A DNA stretch of 13,038 nucleotides from Rhodopirellula sp. (lineage in GTDB: Bacteria > Planctomycetota > Planctomycetia > Pirellulales > Pirellulaceae), in contig PAXU01000028.1 of assembly GCA_002714565.1 (NCBI GenBank), positions 3,706 to 16,743 on the forward strand. Reading direction: 5' to 3'. The position numbers and the translations under genes are program-made. Positions 1 to 12,300 of this stretch are shown in pieces (positions within the stretch are counted from its first letter, which is position 1; each line of letters starts with the position of its first letter). The notes beneath the pieces are model-generated. The model searched no databases. It saw only the letters and a program-made list of their open reading frames with translations, and was not told the DNA's origin.

Positions 1-384
1 ATTAACCTGATTTACAGGTAATAACAGCGTATCGAGCAGCCCGGTGACATCTTCAGTTTGACCATCATCTATGACATAGATTTTGTCAGAACCGACTACG
101 CCGTCGTCCGCTGTATCCCATTTATAGAGATCTGTTGCATGTTGGAACGGCTTCAGTACAGTTCGGTTGATAGGAATCAACGATGGAAGGTCGAATGATG
201 TACCATCAGAAGGATTATTAACACCAAAAATGATTGCTTCGTCCAACAGACCATAATCAAGCCCGTCAGGTGCCCCGACCGTCGTGATCAATGCATCATT
301 ATCGACCCAGTTTTGAGCCCCAAAGTTTACGTTGGTGTTATGGTTAATTGCCAGTTTTGGATATTGCAGTCCTTCTGGCCCAGG
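1..384 (-). other. Unassigned C-terminal side of the fragment, running off the window
   Basis: About 128 residues following the discoidin-like module: LQYPKLAINHNTNVNFGAQ, NDALITTVGAPDGLDYGLLD, AIIFGVNNPSDGTSFDLPSL, PINRTVLKPFQHATDLYKWD, then VGSDKIYVIDDGQTEDVTGL and LLPVNQVN. A 'G-S-D-K-I-Y-V-I-D-D-G' phrase resembles the start of another glycine/aspartate strand unit. The frame is still open at position 1, so the protein continues beyond the window. No domain is recognised. Confidence 0.5.
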
Positions 385-3300
385 ATACACAATTTCAATT
401 GCATCCAAATCAAATCCACCATAGGCATCGTTTGGATCGTCTGTACCCACCAGTTTGATATATCTGACCCAATCAAGACCGTTAGGTAATGAGTATCCTC
501 GGACAAATGTGCTTACCGTCCCAGCAGAACTCGTAATATCCGTCCAGTTGGTACCATCTTGGCTAACAAATACATCCAATTCATCGAATTCGGCTCCACC
601 ACTTGCTAGTTCATAAACCAAAATATCAGCGTTACTACCATTGATGGCTATGGCTGATGGTGGGGTCTCAGTCTTGTATCCACTGCTTGTGATGTAGAGT
701 GGTTGCGTTCCAGCGATTTCAGTTCCATCTTCGCGCGGGAATGATGTGGTAAAGGACTTCTGATTTGTCTCTGTCAGAATCCGATTGTAGTTGCTGTCCA
801 GATAAATCAGTTGATCGGCTGGATCGTTTGTGACAGTGATTACCGGTATACCAGTGACTGATGAATCAGTGATTTCATAACCATCACCATCATAATAGAG
901 GTTCTGTCCATCCTCTTGTTTGTGCTCACCAGTCTCCTGCACACCCCATTCCTGGACAAAGTCTTCAATAATATCGCCTTCAAGATTTGCCCAGTATTTC
1001 TTGTTGCCGGTGGCTGTGAACGTCTTGTTACCATCAGCATCAGCATAAACCAGTTGTCCGGTTTCATTACCAATTGGATCTACAATTGATTTGATATCGG
1101 TATTAGTTAATACACGCGCTCCATCCGAATTTAGATAAACGGGAGCAGACCCTGAAATGCCGGCAGTTGAATCCACTCGGTCAAGGACTGGAATACCTGT
1201 ATCACTTTCGCTGGTAGTTGGTGTACCCGCCTGGTCAAGCCACAGCAGATTGCCATCTAAATCTTCGCGTTGCTTAGCGTGCTCATGAACGCCCTGATAC
1301 TGAACATCCTCGGTGTGTTGATCGACAGCCCATACGCCTAACGGTGTATTTGGAACAGCACCACTAAGGATTGCATTACCGCTAGAGGCAAGTTGGCCAC
1401 CGTTCTGGGTAGTGGCAACAACAATGGTTTCAAGGACCGGTTCATAGTATGCAGTGACGGCACCGGTTGCATCTTCATAATCGTGTTGTGGCACGGCAAT
1501 GCCAGTTCTAGGCGTACCGGTCGTTATGAATACTTCAGGCAATTCTTCTAGTAAGCCCGCTGAATAATCACTGACGATAGCATCGGAAACATCCTCCTCG
1601 ATATATGCATCACCATCGAAGAAGATATCCCCTTGAATTCCATCAAGTCCGTCATCATTGCTTAGGTAAAGCTCGTCATCCCCCTCACCTCCATAGACCT
1701 CCATAGAGCCTCGGAATTGTTTGAGACGAACAACATCGTCACCACCATTGGCGTAGATAGCCATCGGCAGCTCTTCGTTTGGATCGAAACCTTGAGGAAG
1801 TCGATTGTCCGAAATGCGTTCTTCCGAAGTCCCCTTCATCTGGAACAGGAAGTCGTCTGAACGTTGTGTGCCGTAGTAGTTGTCTTGTGCAACTACGACT
1901 TCATCATTTTCGTCCGATAACCGCAGTTGTAGCTGTTCAATACCTTTAAGCTCGACACCGTAGTAATTGACCGTATCATTGCCGACACCAACAGGTAACC
2001 CGAGCCCTTCAAGAGTCAGATACACGTCGTCTACTTTTTCACCGGTATCCGGATCAACATCGTGTTCGAATATTTGGTTGCCGAACTGGTCTTCACCAGT
2101 TTGGATCATACGTGGCGCGATGCGGTTACGGATATCAACGGACTGTGCGTCACCAACATATCCCGTATTGTGTAACAAGATCTTATCGCCATTCTCTTCC
2201 ACCTCTTCTCCGCCATCGATGGTGAGGCGACCCTGGATATTGGTGCTGATGTCAAATACCGCATCTTCAAGGTAGGCGAATGGAGGTGGATCGACGGTTA
2301 CAGGAGGTGGCTGCACTAATCGTGTTTGCTGTTGGAGGCTACCGGACTCATATGTGACCTTAAGATCATGGAACGTGACTTCCATCTCTGTCTCAAAGGT
2401 ACCCCACCACCAGGAGTTGAAGGAAGAACGAGTATTGATCGTCATGTTATCGCTGGTGATGGTGTCACTGTTAATATTCTTCTCGTTACCATCAGTTCCG
2501 AGCAAGACCAAGCCATTCTTGAAGTTGGAAGTCTGGTTACTCTTGCCTACTAGCCAAGCATTCGTTCTATCCGTGAGCATCTGAATTGCCCGCCGTTCAG
2601 TTTCACCCAGATGCTGATGATGAATTCCATAGACTATTGATTCCCAGAAATTGAATTCAACTACGACTGTGTAATCGCCTTCATAAATCGTTTGAGTGTT
2701 GTAAACGATCTCTGGTGCTTCCTGCACGACTACCGGCGACGGTTGGTAGGTGTATTCCGGCGGATCAAAGATTAATGGTGGGGGGTTTCCACCGATATGA
2801 ATCGTGTCGTCACCTGAACCACCAACGATGCTTGTACTCAGCTCCTCACTTGAGCTAAGCACGTAGATCTCGTCAGGCCCACCTCCACCATCGACCTCGA
2901 TTGATTCAATGCCGGTAAATGTTGTCAGTCGACCGGCACCGGCGATAACCGCATCGGTGACGACGAATACGTCACCGATTGGCGTTCCTATCACAACGAT
3001 AGTATCAATGCCAGGGCCACCATTAATAAAGACAGGTGCATTCTGTAGATAGTCGTAACGGTTTGTGCCGGTTCCACCAAAGACACTTGCTAGATTCGTA
3101 ACTTCCTCGGTGTCGTCCGCATTCTCGCGAAGAACGAGGAATGTCTTCAGTAGGAACCGATCATTGCCATCGCCGCCGTGCAGGAATAGTTGGGCACGGT
3201 TGTGATTGACTTCGAATCGATCGTTTTGAGCCCCACCAAAGACATATAACTTAGCGGAGTTTCCGTTAGTCATGTTTTCAGTGTCAGCAACAGGCACACC

Positions 3301-6300
3301 ATCTGGGAACTCGAGTGTGCGATTACCAGTGTCGGGCTTCAGCGGCACTGTGCCGATAACGATCGTGTCGTCACCACCGCCCATATTGATTAGATTCAGA
3401 ACATTCGTGTCATTGGATAGAATGTAATCCGAACCACCAAACAGATCATATTGCACCAATTCCATGCCACGGTAGGTTAGCCGGTCTCTGGTGTCGGGAT
3501 CTTCCAGACCTGGTTCTTCACCAATGGTGACAAGTCCTGTCGTCGCTATCGTGTCGAGAACTAGTGTATCCGCCCCGTTGGAACCGAAGACGACCAAATG
3601 GTCAAACCCTTCTCCCGCTCCTGAGTCACGGATGCTGAGGTTTGAATTGTTTCCACCCGTCACGTTAAGGATATAAACTTCTGGCAGCGGGTTAGTGGTA
3701 TTCCCCTTATTGTCTAATATCACCGAGGCAGTCCAGTCGGAAACTGGATATGCGGTACTGCCAATCGTGATTATTCCATCGCGGTCACCGGTGACCAACA
3801 CATTCTTGGAATCGCCACCAGAGATTTGCGCCTCTTCAAAGATATAATCTAGGTTCTCATGGGTTGCATCGGCGGCATATCGATCCCCGGAATTGCCCAT
3901 TGCGTAATCCGGATTATCTTGCTTAACGGCTTCCTCTAACTCTTCCTGTGTTACAGGATCGCCTGTTACAAACTGACCACCGGTATCGCTGAGGATAGTT
4001 CCGACAGTTAAGGTGGAATCCGTGAGTGTTACATCTCGGTTGAACGTCTCGATTAACGTATCGTAATCGTTCCCATCGCTGTCAACGTCGGAGAAGAAGT
4101 CTTTTCCATCTGCGCCGGTATAGGTATCACTGCCTTCACCACCTGCAAGATAATCCTGGTACGCTGTTCCGATTAAGACATCAGATCCATTGCCGGTCTG
4201 GATATCGATTACCAGCATGTCAGGTGCCACAACTTCGACTGAGTTGCCATCGAGTGTCATCGTTTGGCTTGTGGACAACAATGACGCGTCGACTAAGTCA
4301 TCTCCATCCTGGGAAATAATTGTTAGCCTGTCTCCTTCGGCACGCACAGTTTGAGCAATTTCCAGATCGTAACCATTACTGGATCTAGTATGTGTGACAC
4401 GAGCCCGTGTAAATTGCGGTGTGATGACACCCTCTGATGTTGGTCCTTCCGGAGTAAGGATAAACGAGTCAGCAATGCTTGAGCCATACACGGTGATCAT
4501 ATCCAGCGCGCCATCGTTGGCGTAACTGTATGTAGTCACTTCCTCTAGTTCACCGTCTTCATTTTCTTGTGTAGTCGTACCAGTTGCCGTTACGACTTTT
4601 CCTGCTTCTATCTGCAGCTTTGTGAGATCTGCCTGAGTAAGATCTTCAACAGTAATGTTGTCCGCACCTTCGTTAGCATAAAGAACGATCGTCTCGGCAT
4701 TTGTGAGGTTGGTATGCTCACTGCCGATAGTGATGGCAATTTCCTGTGCATCAGCGGCAGCCGGCGTAAACAAATCGTTATTTACCAGGCCATGGCGGAA
4801 CAGAATTGTGTCGGAGTTTTCTGTTGCGGTAAGCACCACGTAATCAATGTCGTCTCCGGTATCGATCGTTCCATCATCAGCGGTAGTCACGTTGATTTGG
4901 TCATCGCCAGAACCACCAAGCACGGTGTTTGCACCGCCACCACCTGTGATTACATCATTGCCGCTATTACCTTTAAGTGTATCGTTACCGGTAAACCCGA
5001 TGAGCTGGTCATTGTCAGGGCCACCCTCGGCAATGATGGTACCGCTAATTGCCTGTAGCAAGTCATCACCTTCATCACCGAAGATCTCGATTTCGCCCGG
5101 ACCGGCGTTTTGGATGAAGTCATTTCCGCCATCGCCATGTATGGTAACCGTGTTTGGATTACCTTGGCCTTCATAGATAATATTGTCGTCGCCTGAACCA
5201 CCATGAATCTGAATCGGTAGCTTTACGCTGCTGTCGATGTGTACATAGTCGTCGCCACTTCCAAAGTCACCCACAATTTCTTGTACATCTTCGTAGATGT
5301 TGCTACGGCCGAAAGCTTTAACCTGAATAGTTCCTTCGTGAGCATCGCCATCGAGTTGAACAATCGTGTAAGGGTCAGCAGTATCGTCTTCGCCGATATT
5401 TCGTTGGCCGGCACGGTTACCAACATTCAGGTGAAGCGTGCGTGAAGGATCGTTGGTACCTTCACCGTCACCATTGCTGGCTGTCCAGGTCTGTGGCGAG
5501 CCCGATGAGCCAGCCAGATAGGTTGGTTCGGGTAATTGCAGATAGCCGACGGTGAATGTTGCAGTTTTCGATATGGTTACGAATAGAATCTTAATTCTGG
5601 CGGTAACGGAGAGTTCTATTTTTGTGCGTCCAGAGCCGGTTACGCTAAAGGTTGCATCAAAACCAACACCAGCCAATGTGATGCCGAAGATTCGAGCTTC
5701 CATATTAGCGCTAATGCTTAGACCAAAGCTATAAACATCATTGCCATTAACCAGCTCTACTGTGTTCCACACGTGGAATGTTGCATTGCCAGTAAGACCA
5801 AATGAACTCGAGCCTATGGTAAATCCACCACTGAGCCAGATATCGAATTCGCCAGTGGATTTGACCCATCCATTCGCACCCAAAGTTACCAGACCGAAGA
5901 AGTCCATGTTCGCGGTAAAGTTGATTTCCCAGCCGCCGTTAGCCACAAGCACTGAGAAACTTGTATCCATGTTTAGGACTTCAAGTACTGAAACTTCACC
6001 AGCTAACTGCAGGTAGAAGGATTCTTTTTGAATACCCAGGCGAGACACAGCCGTAGTGTTCAGCTCAAGTTCACCGGATGCTTCGATTCTGAACACAGCA
6101 ACATCTGCTGTTACAGATACATTTAACCGCAGAGCAAGTCCCGGATTAGAGCCAACATAAACGCCTGCTGCACCGTTTGCCGCAAATGACAAACCACCCA
6201 AATTAAACGACAGAGCGAACTCCATCTCGATTTGCGTTGCGGATACATGAATCTTCGTTGAGCCACTCGCTGAGGCAAATCCAAGGAATTCAATTTCGCC

Positions 6301-9300
6301 ATTGAATTCCAATAGAATTCCATCGACAACATTCTGACCATTAATTACCTGATTTGCACCAGTTGTATTAATTGAGACATATGCACTAGCACTGAAGCTT
6401 ATGCCAATATCGTCGCCAAAGCTGGCATCTACAGATAACGATGCGTAAAGTGTTAAACCGTGTTGATCAATACGCAATCCGCCTGAGGCGTTTAGCTCAC
6501 CGAGTGGATCAAGTTTAAGAACAGCGTCAACAGTCACCTCTAGTTTCTCAGGAGAGATCTCCATCGTAAACTTGCCCGAAAGCTCAAGTGTATCGGCAAA
6601 TACAAGTTTGCCAGCGAGCATGAACTTCAACCCTGGATTTATCGTCGCTGTTCCAACTTTAAAGGAGCCGTCTGGGTTGCGCTCGAATTTTCCATCGTCG
6701 CCGATAAGGAATGTTTCCAGATCGATTGGTTGAACCAGACCCTCGCTGAACACGGTCTGACCACTTTGTGGCACCGTTAACACGGCGTTGAATTCAAGTA
6801 CAAAGTCGCCTTCGACTTCCACACCCGGGATGCCGTTCACATCGAGGGCTAGCTGTACCCTTCCCGCCATTCCGACTTTGGTGCCCGGAGCGACACCTGC
6901 ATACAGTTTGAAGTTCAATGTGCCGGAAAGTGCGCCTAGATGTTCCACTTCCGTCGTTACAGCGCCGGTAACTTCAAAGTAACCTTGTCCATTCGCTTCA
7001 ACGGCAGCCTCAATTTGCACAAAACCGGCAAGAGTGACTGTGTCTAGCAGGGTAATTTGAGCAAAAATCGTTGTGCTAAAGTACACTGCCGGTGTTGCTG
7101 ACAGGTCTTCTGTACCATCTAGTGACGGTGCAGCTGCAAAGATTTCGATTGTGGTGGGATCACCCTCGTCGAGCAGTGGCAAGAACGATTCGGGTATTTC
7201 AAATACCTGACGCTGCATTGTCGTGTTGAACATGACAGAAACAGAGCCTTCCATGCTCAGCAAGCTACCCATGTCTGGTAAACCTAGATCAGCACCAGCG
7301 CTAAGCGAGAAGGTACCTGCCACTCCAGGTGTTGCACCATCTTGACCGGTGCGTACAACTAGCAAGCCACGTGCATCACCCAGTGTAAGTTGATTGCTTC
7401 CGGATCCAATTGATAATTCCGCGGTCGCAAACACCTCAAATTTATTTGGGTTAATACCCAGATAGAAGCCACCTTGCATGCGGAATAATTCCGTGTTGGC
7501 AACTTCCAAACGCATGTATCCAACAACTTCAACAGCAAAGCTTTGTGCCGGTAGCACGTAGGTCTTAGTAATGTCTTCGTTGTTATCGCCAATACCCTTC
7601 AGGGTCAGAGTTTCCGTCTTCTCATTTTCCGTGGTATTTATTTGAAGTGTGCCAGAACCACCAAGGTATAAGCCGTATTGTTCAAGTTCCGAGAAATTGG
7701 TTTCCAGAGATGCTACACCCCAGAATTTCGGAATACTACTGTTCTCATCACTGCTATCCAGAACGAAACGGCCCGCTGTTGCTCCTACATTGCCAAGCTT
7801 AATAATCTGCATTTCGCCACTAAATTCCATCTGGAATACTTTGCGGGCGAAATCCATTTCCAGCGACACTTCGGCTGTTACAGACATCAGCGGCTCATCG
7901 AACAAATCTGCCGCATTTAGTTCAATACCACCACTGACTTCGAGGAAGAAATTCTCAGCCTGTGTGATTAATGCGATTTGATTTGTACCAGCACTACCTT
8001 CATTGCCCGCTGCATCTTCCCATGAGTCAGCGACAAAGTTCACATTTAACATGCCCGCGTCGAGGCTGTTGTTATAGCTGTAACGGAATACAACACTATC
8101 CGCGTTTTCGATTGCCGTCACGATCTCGCTGATATTGCCAGTCGCTTCAACATAATCGTCCCCGGTACCGGTTCGATAATACACATCCGGTGTTCCGGAT
8201 AGCTCAGCATTTTCACCACCTGCACCAGTTAGAGTGAATTCATCACCCGCGTCGAGAATGGAGTTAATTGCTGTTTCTCTGTCCGCCGAATCAACAGATG
8301 CGTTGCTGAACTCGTTGCCGGTTGTCGTCTGGAATTCGACGTCCAGATATTTACGGGCATTCAGAGTTTCTCGGTCAAAGACGTCCAGTGGTTTTGGATC
8401 GACAACGGTTGCGGCTGCAGTTTCAACCGTGAAAGACTCGGTTTCTGCAAGATTGCCTGTTCCAGCGCTATCTTCAAAGCTACCCGGTGCAATGTTTACG
8501 GTATAAGCCCCGGCTTCAATCACTGAGTCAAGGTTGTAACGGTAGCGATTACTATCTACGACACGTTCCGGCAAGCCGCTAATGGAGAGTTCATTATTTT
8601 CGCTGTCGAACAGCGTAATTTCATCGCCGTTAATTGTGTCGTGGTTGAGTGTATTTCCGGAGGTTGGCAGGAAGGAAACTTCAATATACTGGTTGCTGTT
8701 AATCTCGGTCACGCCGATACTGCCGCCACCAGCAGGGACGGACAGGTCAGCTGTTGATCCTTCAACTCTGAAGGATTGGCTAATTGCCCTATTGTCGTTG
8801 CTCGCGTCATCTGTCCAGCGTGCAATTAGGAATGCTACGTCTACATCTCCCGTTCCAAATATGCCAGTGAAGGAGTATCGGTAGGTCGTATCATCAATTT
8901 TGGTCGCAGCACCATCGACGACAACACCGGTTGCTGCCGTCCCCGATATTTCAAACTCACCTGACGCATCAGTGATCGAGGATTCATCAAGCGTGGCACC
9001 TGCCGAAGGCTTGTATCTGATATCCAGATAGCCTCGTGCATTAAGCAACTCGATGTCAATGCCGCCGTCGTTGCCTGGATCGAGCAGCACTGCGGTAGCA
9101 CCGTCCACGGTAAAGGTAGCATCTGCGGCATCGTTTCCAGTGCCGGTTTCCGTACTACCATTATCGAGCTCTTTATCAACATGTTTGAATGAGTTGGCGT
9201 TAAAGCTAATGGTGTATTCGTCTTTTTCGAACGTATAACCTGCGTCTGTAAGCGTATAACGGAAGCGATTTGTACCGGTTCGCCGAATTGCTTCTTCAAG

Positions 9301-12300
9301 TGTTTCACCACCATCCGGGACCAGCTCAGCAGTCGTCACCACACCTGCATCACTCACTGTCGTCACTATTGGAGTTGGCGTACCGGACACGCCAATTGCA
9401 GTACCATTTCTTGTCAGTGTAAACTCGGCATCACTGTCGAGAACGGAGCCATAATCAAGTGAATTACCATCAGCGGGCGTGAATGACACATCGATAAATG
9501 GCTTGTTGTCAAATTTTCGAGAGGCATCATTGATGACATTCGAATCGATTGATCCATTTGTTGGGTCAATCAGACTTCCTTGTGGTTTGAGTGATGCCGG
9601 GTCTGCTACTGCATCATCCACGACATCAAAGGTTACTTCTTCGCCGGATGCATTACGGAAACCCATTTGTAGTTTTCCGTGTATTGTGAGCAACCTTACC
9701 TGATCCGGAATATCAGCAAGGAATAGGACGGTAGCCGCACCTTCACTGATTTTTGACAAGTCGGCATAGAGCTTACCACTCAAGCTAATATTGTCATTTG
9801 CGAAATTCAATTTACCGACAACCAGGAATTTGCCGTCGGTTGAAATCTTTATCATCACTTCGCCGTTAAACAGCTGTTTCGACGTATAGGCTGAATAGAT
9901 CTTAGCACCACCAGTAATCGTCATTGGTGCAGTAAATGCTGCGCCAAAGCCACTCATGGATGGATTCGCTTGAATTGCCTGATATTGTTGCACAACCTGA
10001 TCCTGTAAGGATGCCAGCCATGCTTCAGTGGTCATATCAGTGGGCAGTCCAAACTCTGGATTACGTAATTCGTAAGGGTCATCAATTGCAGGTAAACTCT
10101 TGAAGAATTCAACACCAGCGGAGAAATCATTGATCGTAAGGCCTGTATTTGGCTCAAGCATGATTCCCGTTGGAGTAGATGCACTGATGAATACACCAAG
10201 TGGTCCCAGTTCGCTTAACCCCAACCGTATCTCAAAACCACCGCTGCCCAGCATTTCGAATCCACCTGAAATGCCCATGTACATAACGCGATCTGCGACC
10301 GGAGTAACACTATCGAGCACATCAATTTTATTGCCGGCTGCATCTATTTTTAGGATTCCGCCAATTAGTGCCGCATTCAGTTCGCCACCAAACATCGGGC
10401 CACTAACGCTCACGCCAATAGCTGCTATATCAATTACCGGGAATTTACCTTCCAGTAGTAATGACGGTTTGATCTTCACACCTTCAATCGTGCCGCTGAA
10501 CTTAAGCCCGGGAGCAGAAGGCATGCTGGAGATGCTGAGTGACAGCACGAGATTGAAATCAGATGAGTCTGCATTAAAGTCATCCCATTCGATTCCAATG
10601 CTGTGAATCTTAACCGGCAGCCATGATGGCCACTTAAAGCTTTCACCCGTCGCAGAGCCAACACTAAGGAACACGCCGAAGCCTTCCTTAGCCATAAAGC
10701 TGCCGTCACCCATAAACGCAAAGTTGCGGCCTTCACCGGTTAACATCAAGGAACCGATTTCTACGGTAGCACTTACTGATGTGAAGCTAACTAATTCTTC
10801 ATTACTAGTGGCAGTGGTGTCGAGCTCAAAATCTTGTGTGCGGAGCGTGACTACACCGGCAATCACTACCTCCATCGTGTCGATATCAAACTGGAACCCT
10901 TCAACCTGACCGTTATCATCAAATGAGATCCCCAGACGAATTGCTTCGTCATCAGGTAGTCCAGTGGAACTGTCGACATCTGTTGCACGGTTGCTGTCTG
11001 TGATGGTGGCCGAAACAGGGCCATCAGGGAATAATGTGGCACCACCGGACGCGACATAGATGTTTCCGGTGAATTGCAGCGCTGAACCGTAGGTTATCCC
11101 GAAGTTCTCAACACCTATTCGGATATCATCAAATTCGAGCATGCTACCAAATTTGACGCTTGTGTCATCGGTCGTAATGTTGGAATTGGCGGATGGACAT
11201 CCGTAACAAATTTCAGCCCGACCCAACTGGAAACCATCCCCGCGTACGACAAGTCCAGGGATCGCTGGGTCAGCATCATCAGGGTCATCATAAGGATCGA
11301 TGCTGCCTTGCAGAGAGAATTTAGGGAATTCAATAACAGCGCTATCGATCACGACCAGTTCCTGCGAGTCGTCAGCTGCCGGATCGTAATTGATGTCAAT
11401 TCCCTCGGCACTGACATACACGACGTCCGGGACATCTATTTCGAGCGAGTTTACTCGCAGGCCCCATTTACCAGGTAAGTCGAGCCGTACGTTTCCGCCG
11501 AGTAATGCAAATACATCAACACCTAAATCAAAGGTTCCAAGGATACCTGTGAGTTCAGCAGATACGCCCGATCCCGACTGACCTCCACCAAAGTCAAGGT
11601 TTGCCATATCAACGCCTAATCCAATCGTCAGGATTAACATGCCGTTGCTGAAACCAATGTCCTCAATTCCGATAGATGGCCCTTGTAGTTCCAATGGGCC
11701 AAGAGAAATCACACTCGATCTTGTCGCTTTACCGTTTGCATCAGCACTGACTTCAATTGCGGTCGTTCTTGCAATGTTTGGTGTGCCTTCATCGGTCGTA
11801 AAGGATCCAGCAATGAAGTTGACTTGTACTTCACCGGTCTGGAATACGCCAGTTGCATTGTTTTTGTCAGTATCAGCAAGGAAATACCGATATTTGTTTT
11901 CACCCAGTTCAAGTGGAGTGCCTATGAAATCGGGCTGTCCTGATCCACCTGGAAGCATTCGCAGATCGGATGAGACGCCTGAGCCGCTTAACGTGAATTC
12001 GTCACCATTGATTGTCGCTGGATTAATCGCCGAACCGTCAGGTGATGAAAACTGTACGTCGATGTAGCGTTTGCCGTTGATGGCTGAAACAGCAATCGGC
12101 TCGCCGGACACAGGGCTAGCCAACAATGCCGTTGGTGGTGGTGATGGTAATTCAGGTTCTCCACTAGCGTTGTAACTGATCTGTCCATTGATCGTAATTG
12201 GATTCATCACATGCACAAACTCAAATTCTTGTGCCGAGGAGTTGCCGGAATTGTCACTGAATCCACCGTCGATGAATTCAACACTCAGCTCTCCTTCGCT

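Larger units (their letters stand above)
9577..11745 (-). other. Beta-strand-rich region I (residues 432-1154), between the two Ig-like arrays
   Basis: About 720 residues of successive short beta strands and Gly/Asp turns, with phrases such as LELQGPSIGIEDIGF, LRLDLPGKWGLRVNSLEID, FSLQGSIDP, FSGTIEGVKIKPSLLLEGKF and VGKLNFANDNISLSGKLYADL. The recurring 'strand-G-strand' pattern suggests an extended stacked or solenoid-like beta structure. The region also holds the only C-x-x-C (11197-11208), an ELDTT motif (10813-10821) resembling the NTT motifs of region II, and one amphipathic helix (9961-10032). The last third, from the helix through KLYADLSKISEGAATVLFLA, resembles a block I remember from other giant marine bacterial proteins; this is recall, not a search. 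No catalytic motif is evident. Confidence 0.6.

Noticed and set aside
2281..2787. Insert considered as a mobile element or intein
   Set aside because: The reading frame continues without break, there are no terminal inverted repeats or transposase, and no intein splice residues (the segment has no Cys and lacks a His-Asn ending).
4054..4089. DVDSDGNDYDTL considered as a true EF-hand or dockerin loop
   Set aside because: The Asp at positions 1, 3 and 5 fits, but position 12 is Leu rather than Glu/Asp and the flanking helices are missing. It is recorded only as part of the RTX-like block.
4567..5058. Plus-strand open frame of 163 codons antisense to RTX-like block 1
   Set aside because: Its protein is Cys-rich and of no recognisable family. 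It is explained by the antisense of Gly/Asp codon repeats in the giant frame, and no ribosome binding site or flanking signal stands out.
4888..5271. Possible CRISPR or DNA-level tandem repeat in the repetitive Gly/Asp block
   Set aside because: Repetition is at protein level with divergent codons. There are no identical DNA repeats separated by unique spacers of constant length.
8841..9314. Minus-strand open frame of 157 codons in a different frame
   Set aside because: Out of frame with the giant gene and rich in Met, Gln and Arg without domain character. The in-frame translation of the same bases gives Ig-like copies 3 and 4.
10100..10606. Plus-strand open frame of 168 codons
   Set aside because: Ser/Pro/Ile-rich low-complexity translation, a typical antisense shadow of the Gly/Asp/Asn-rich minus-strand protein.
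11639..12067. Plus-strand open frame of 142 codons
   Set aside because: Same Ser/Pro-rich shadow character; it lies opposite Ig-like repeat 2 and the start of beta region I, which have coherent minus-strand coding.
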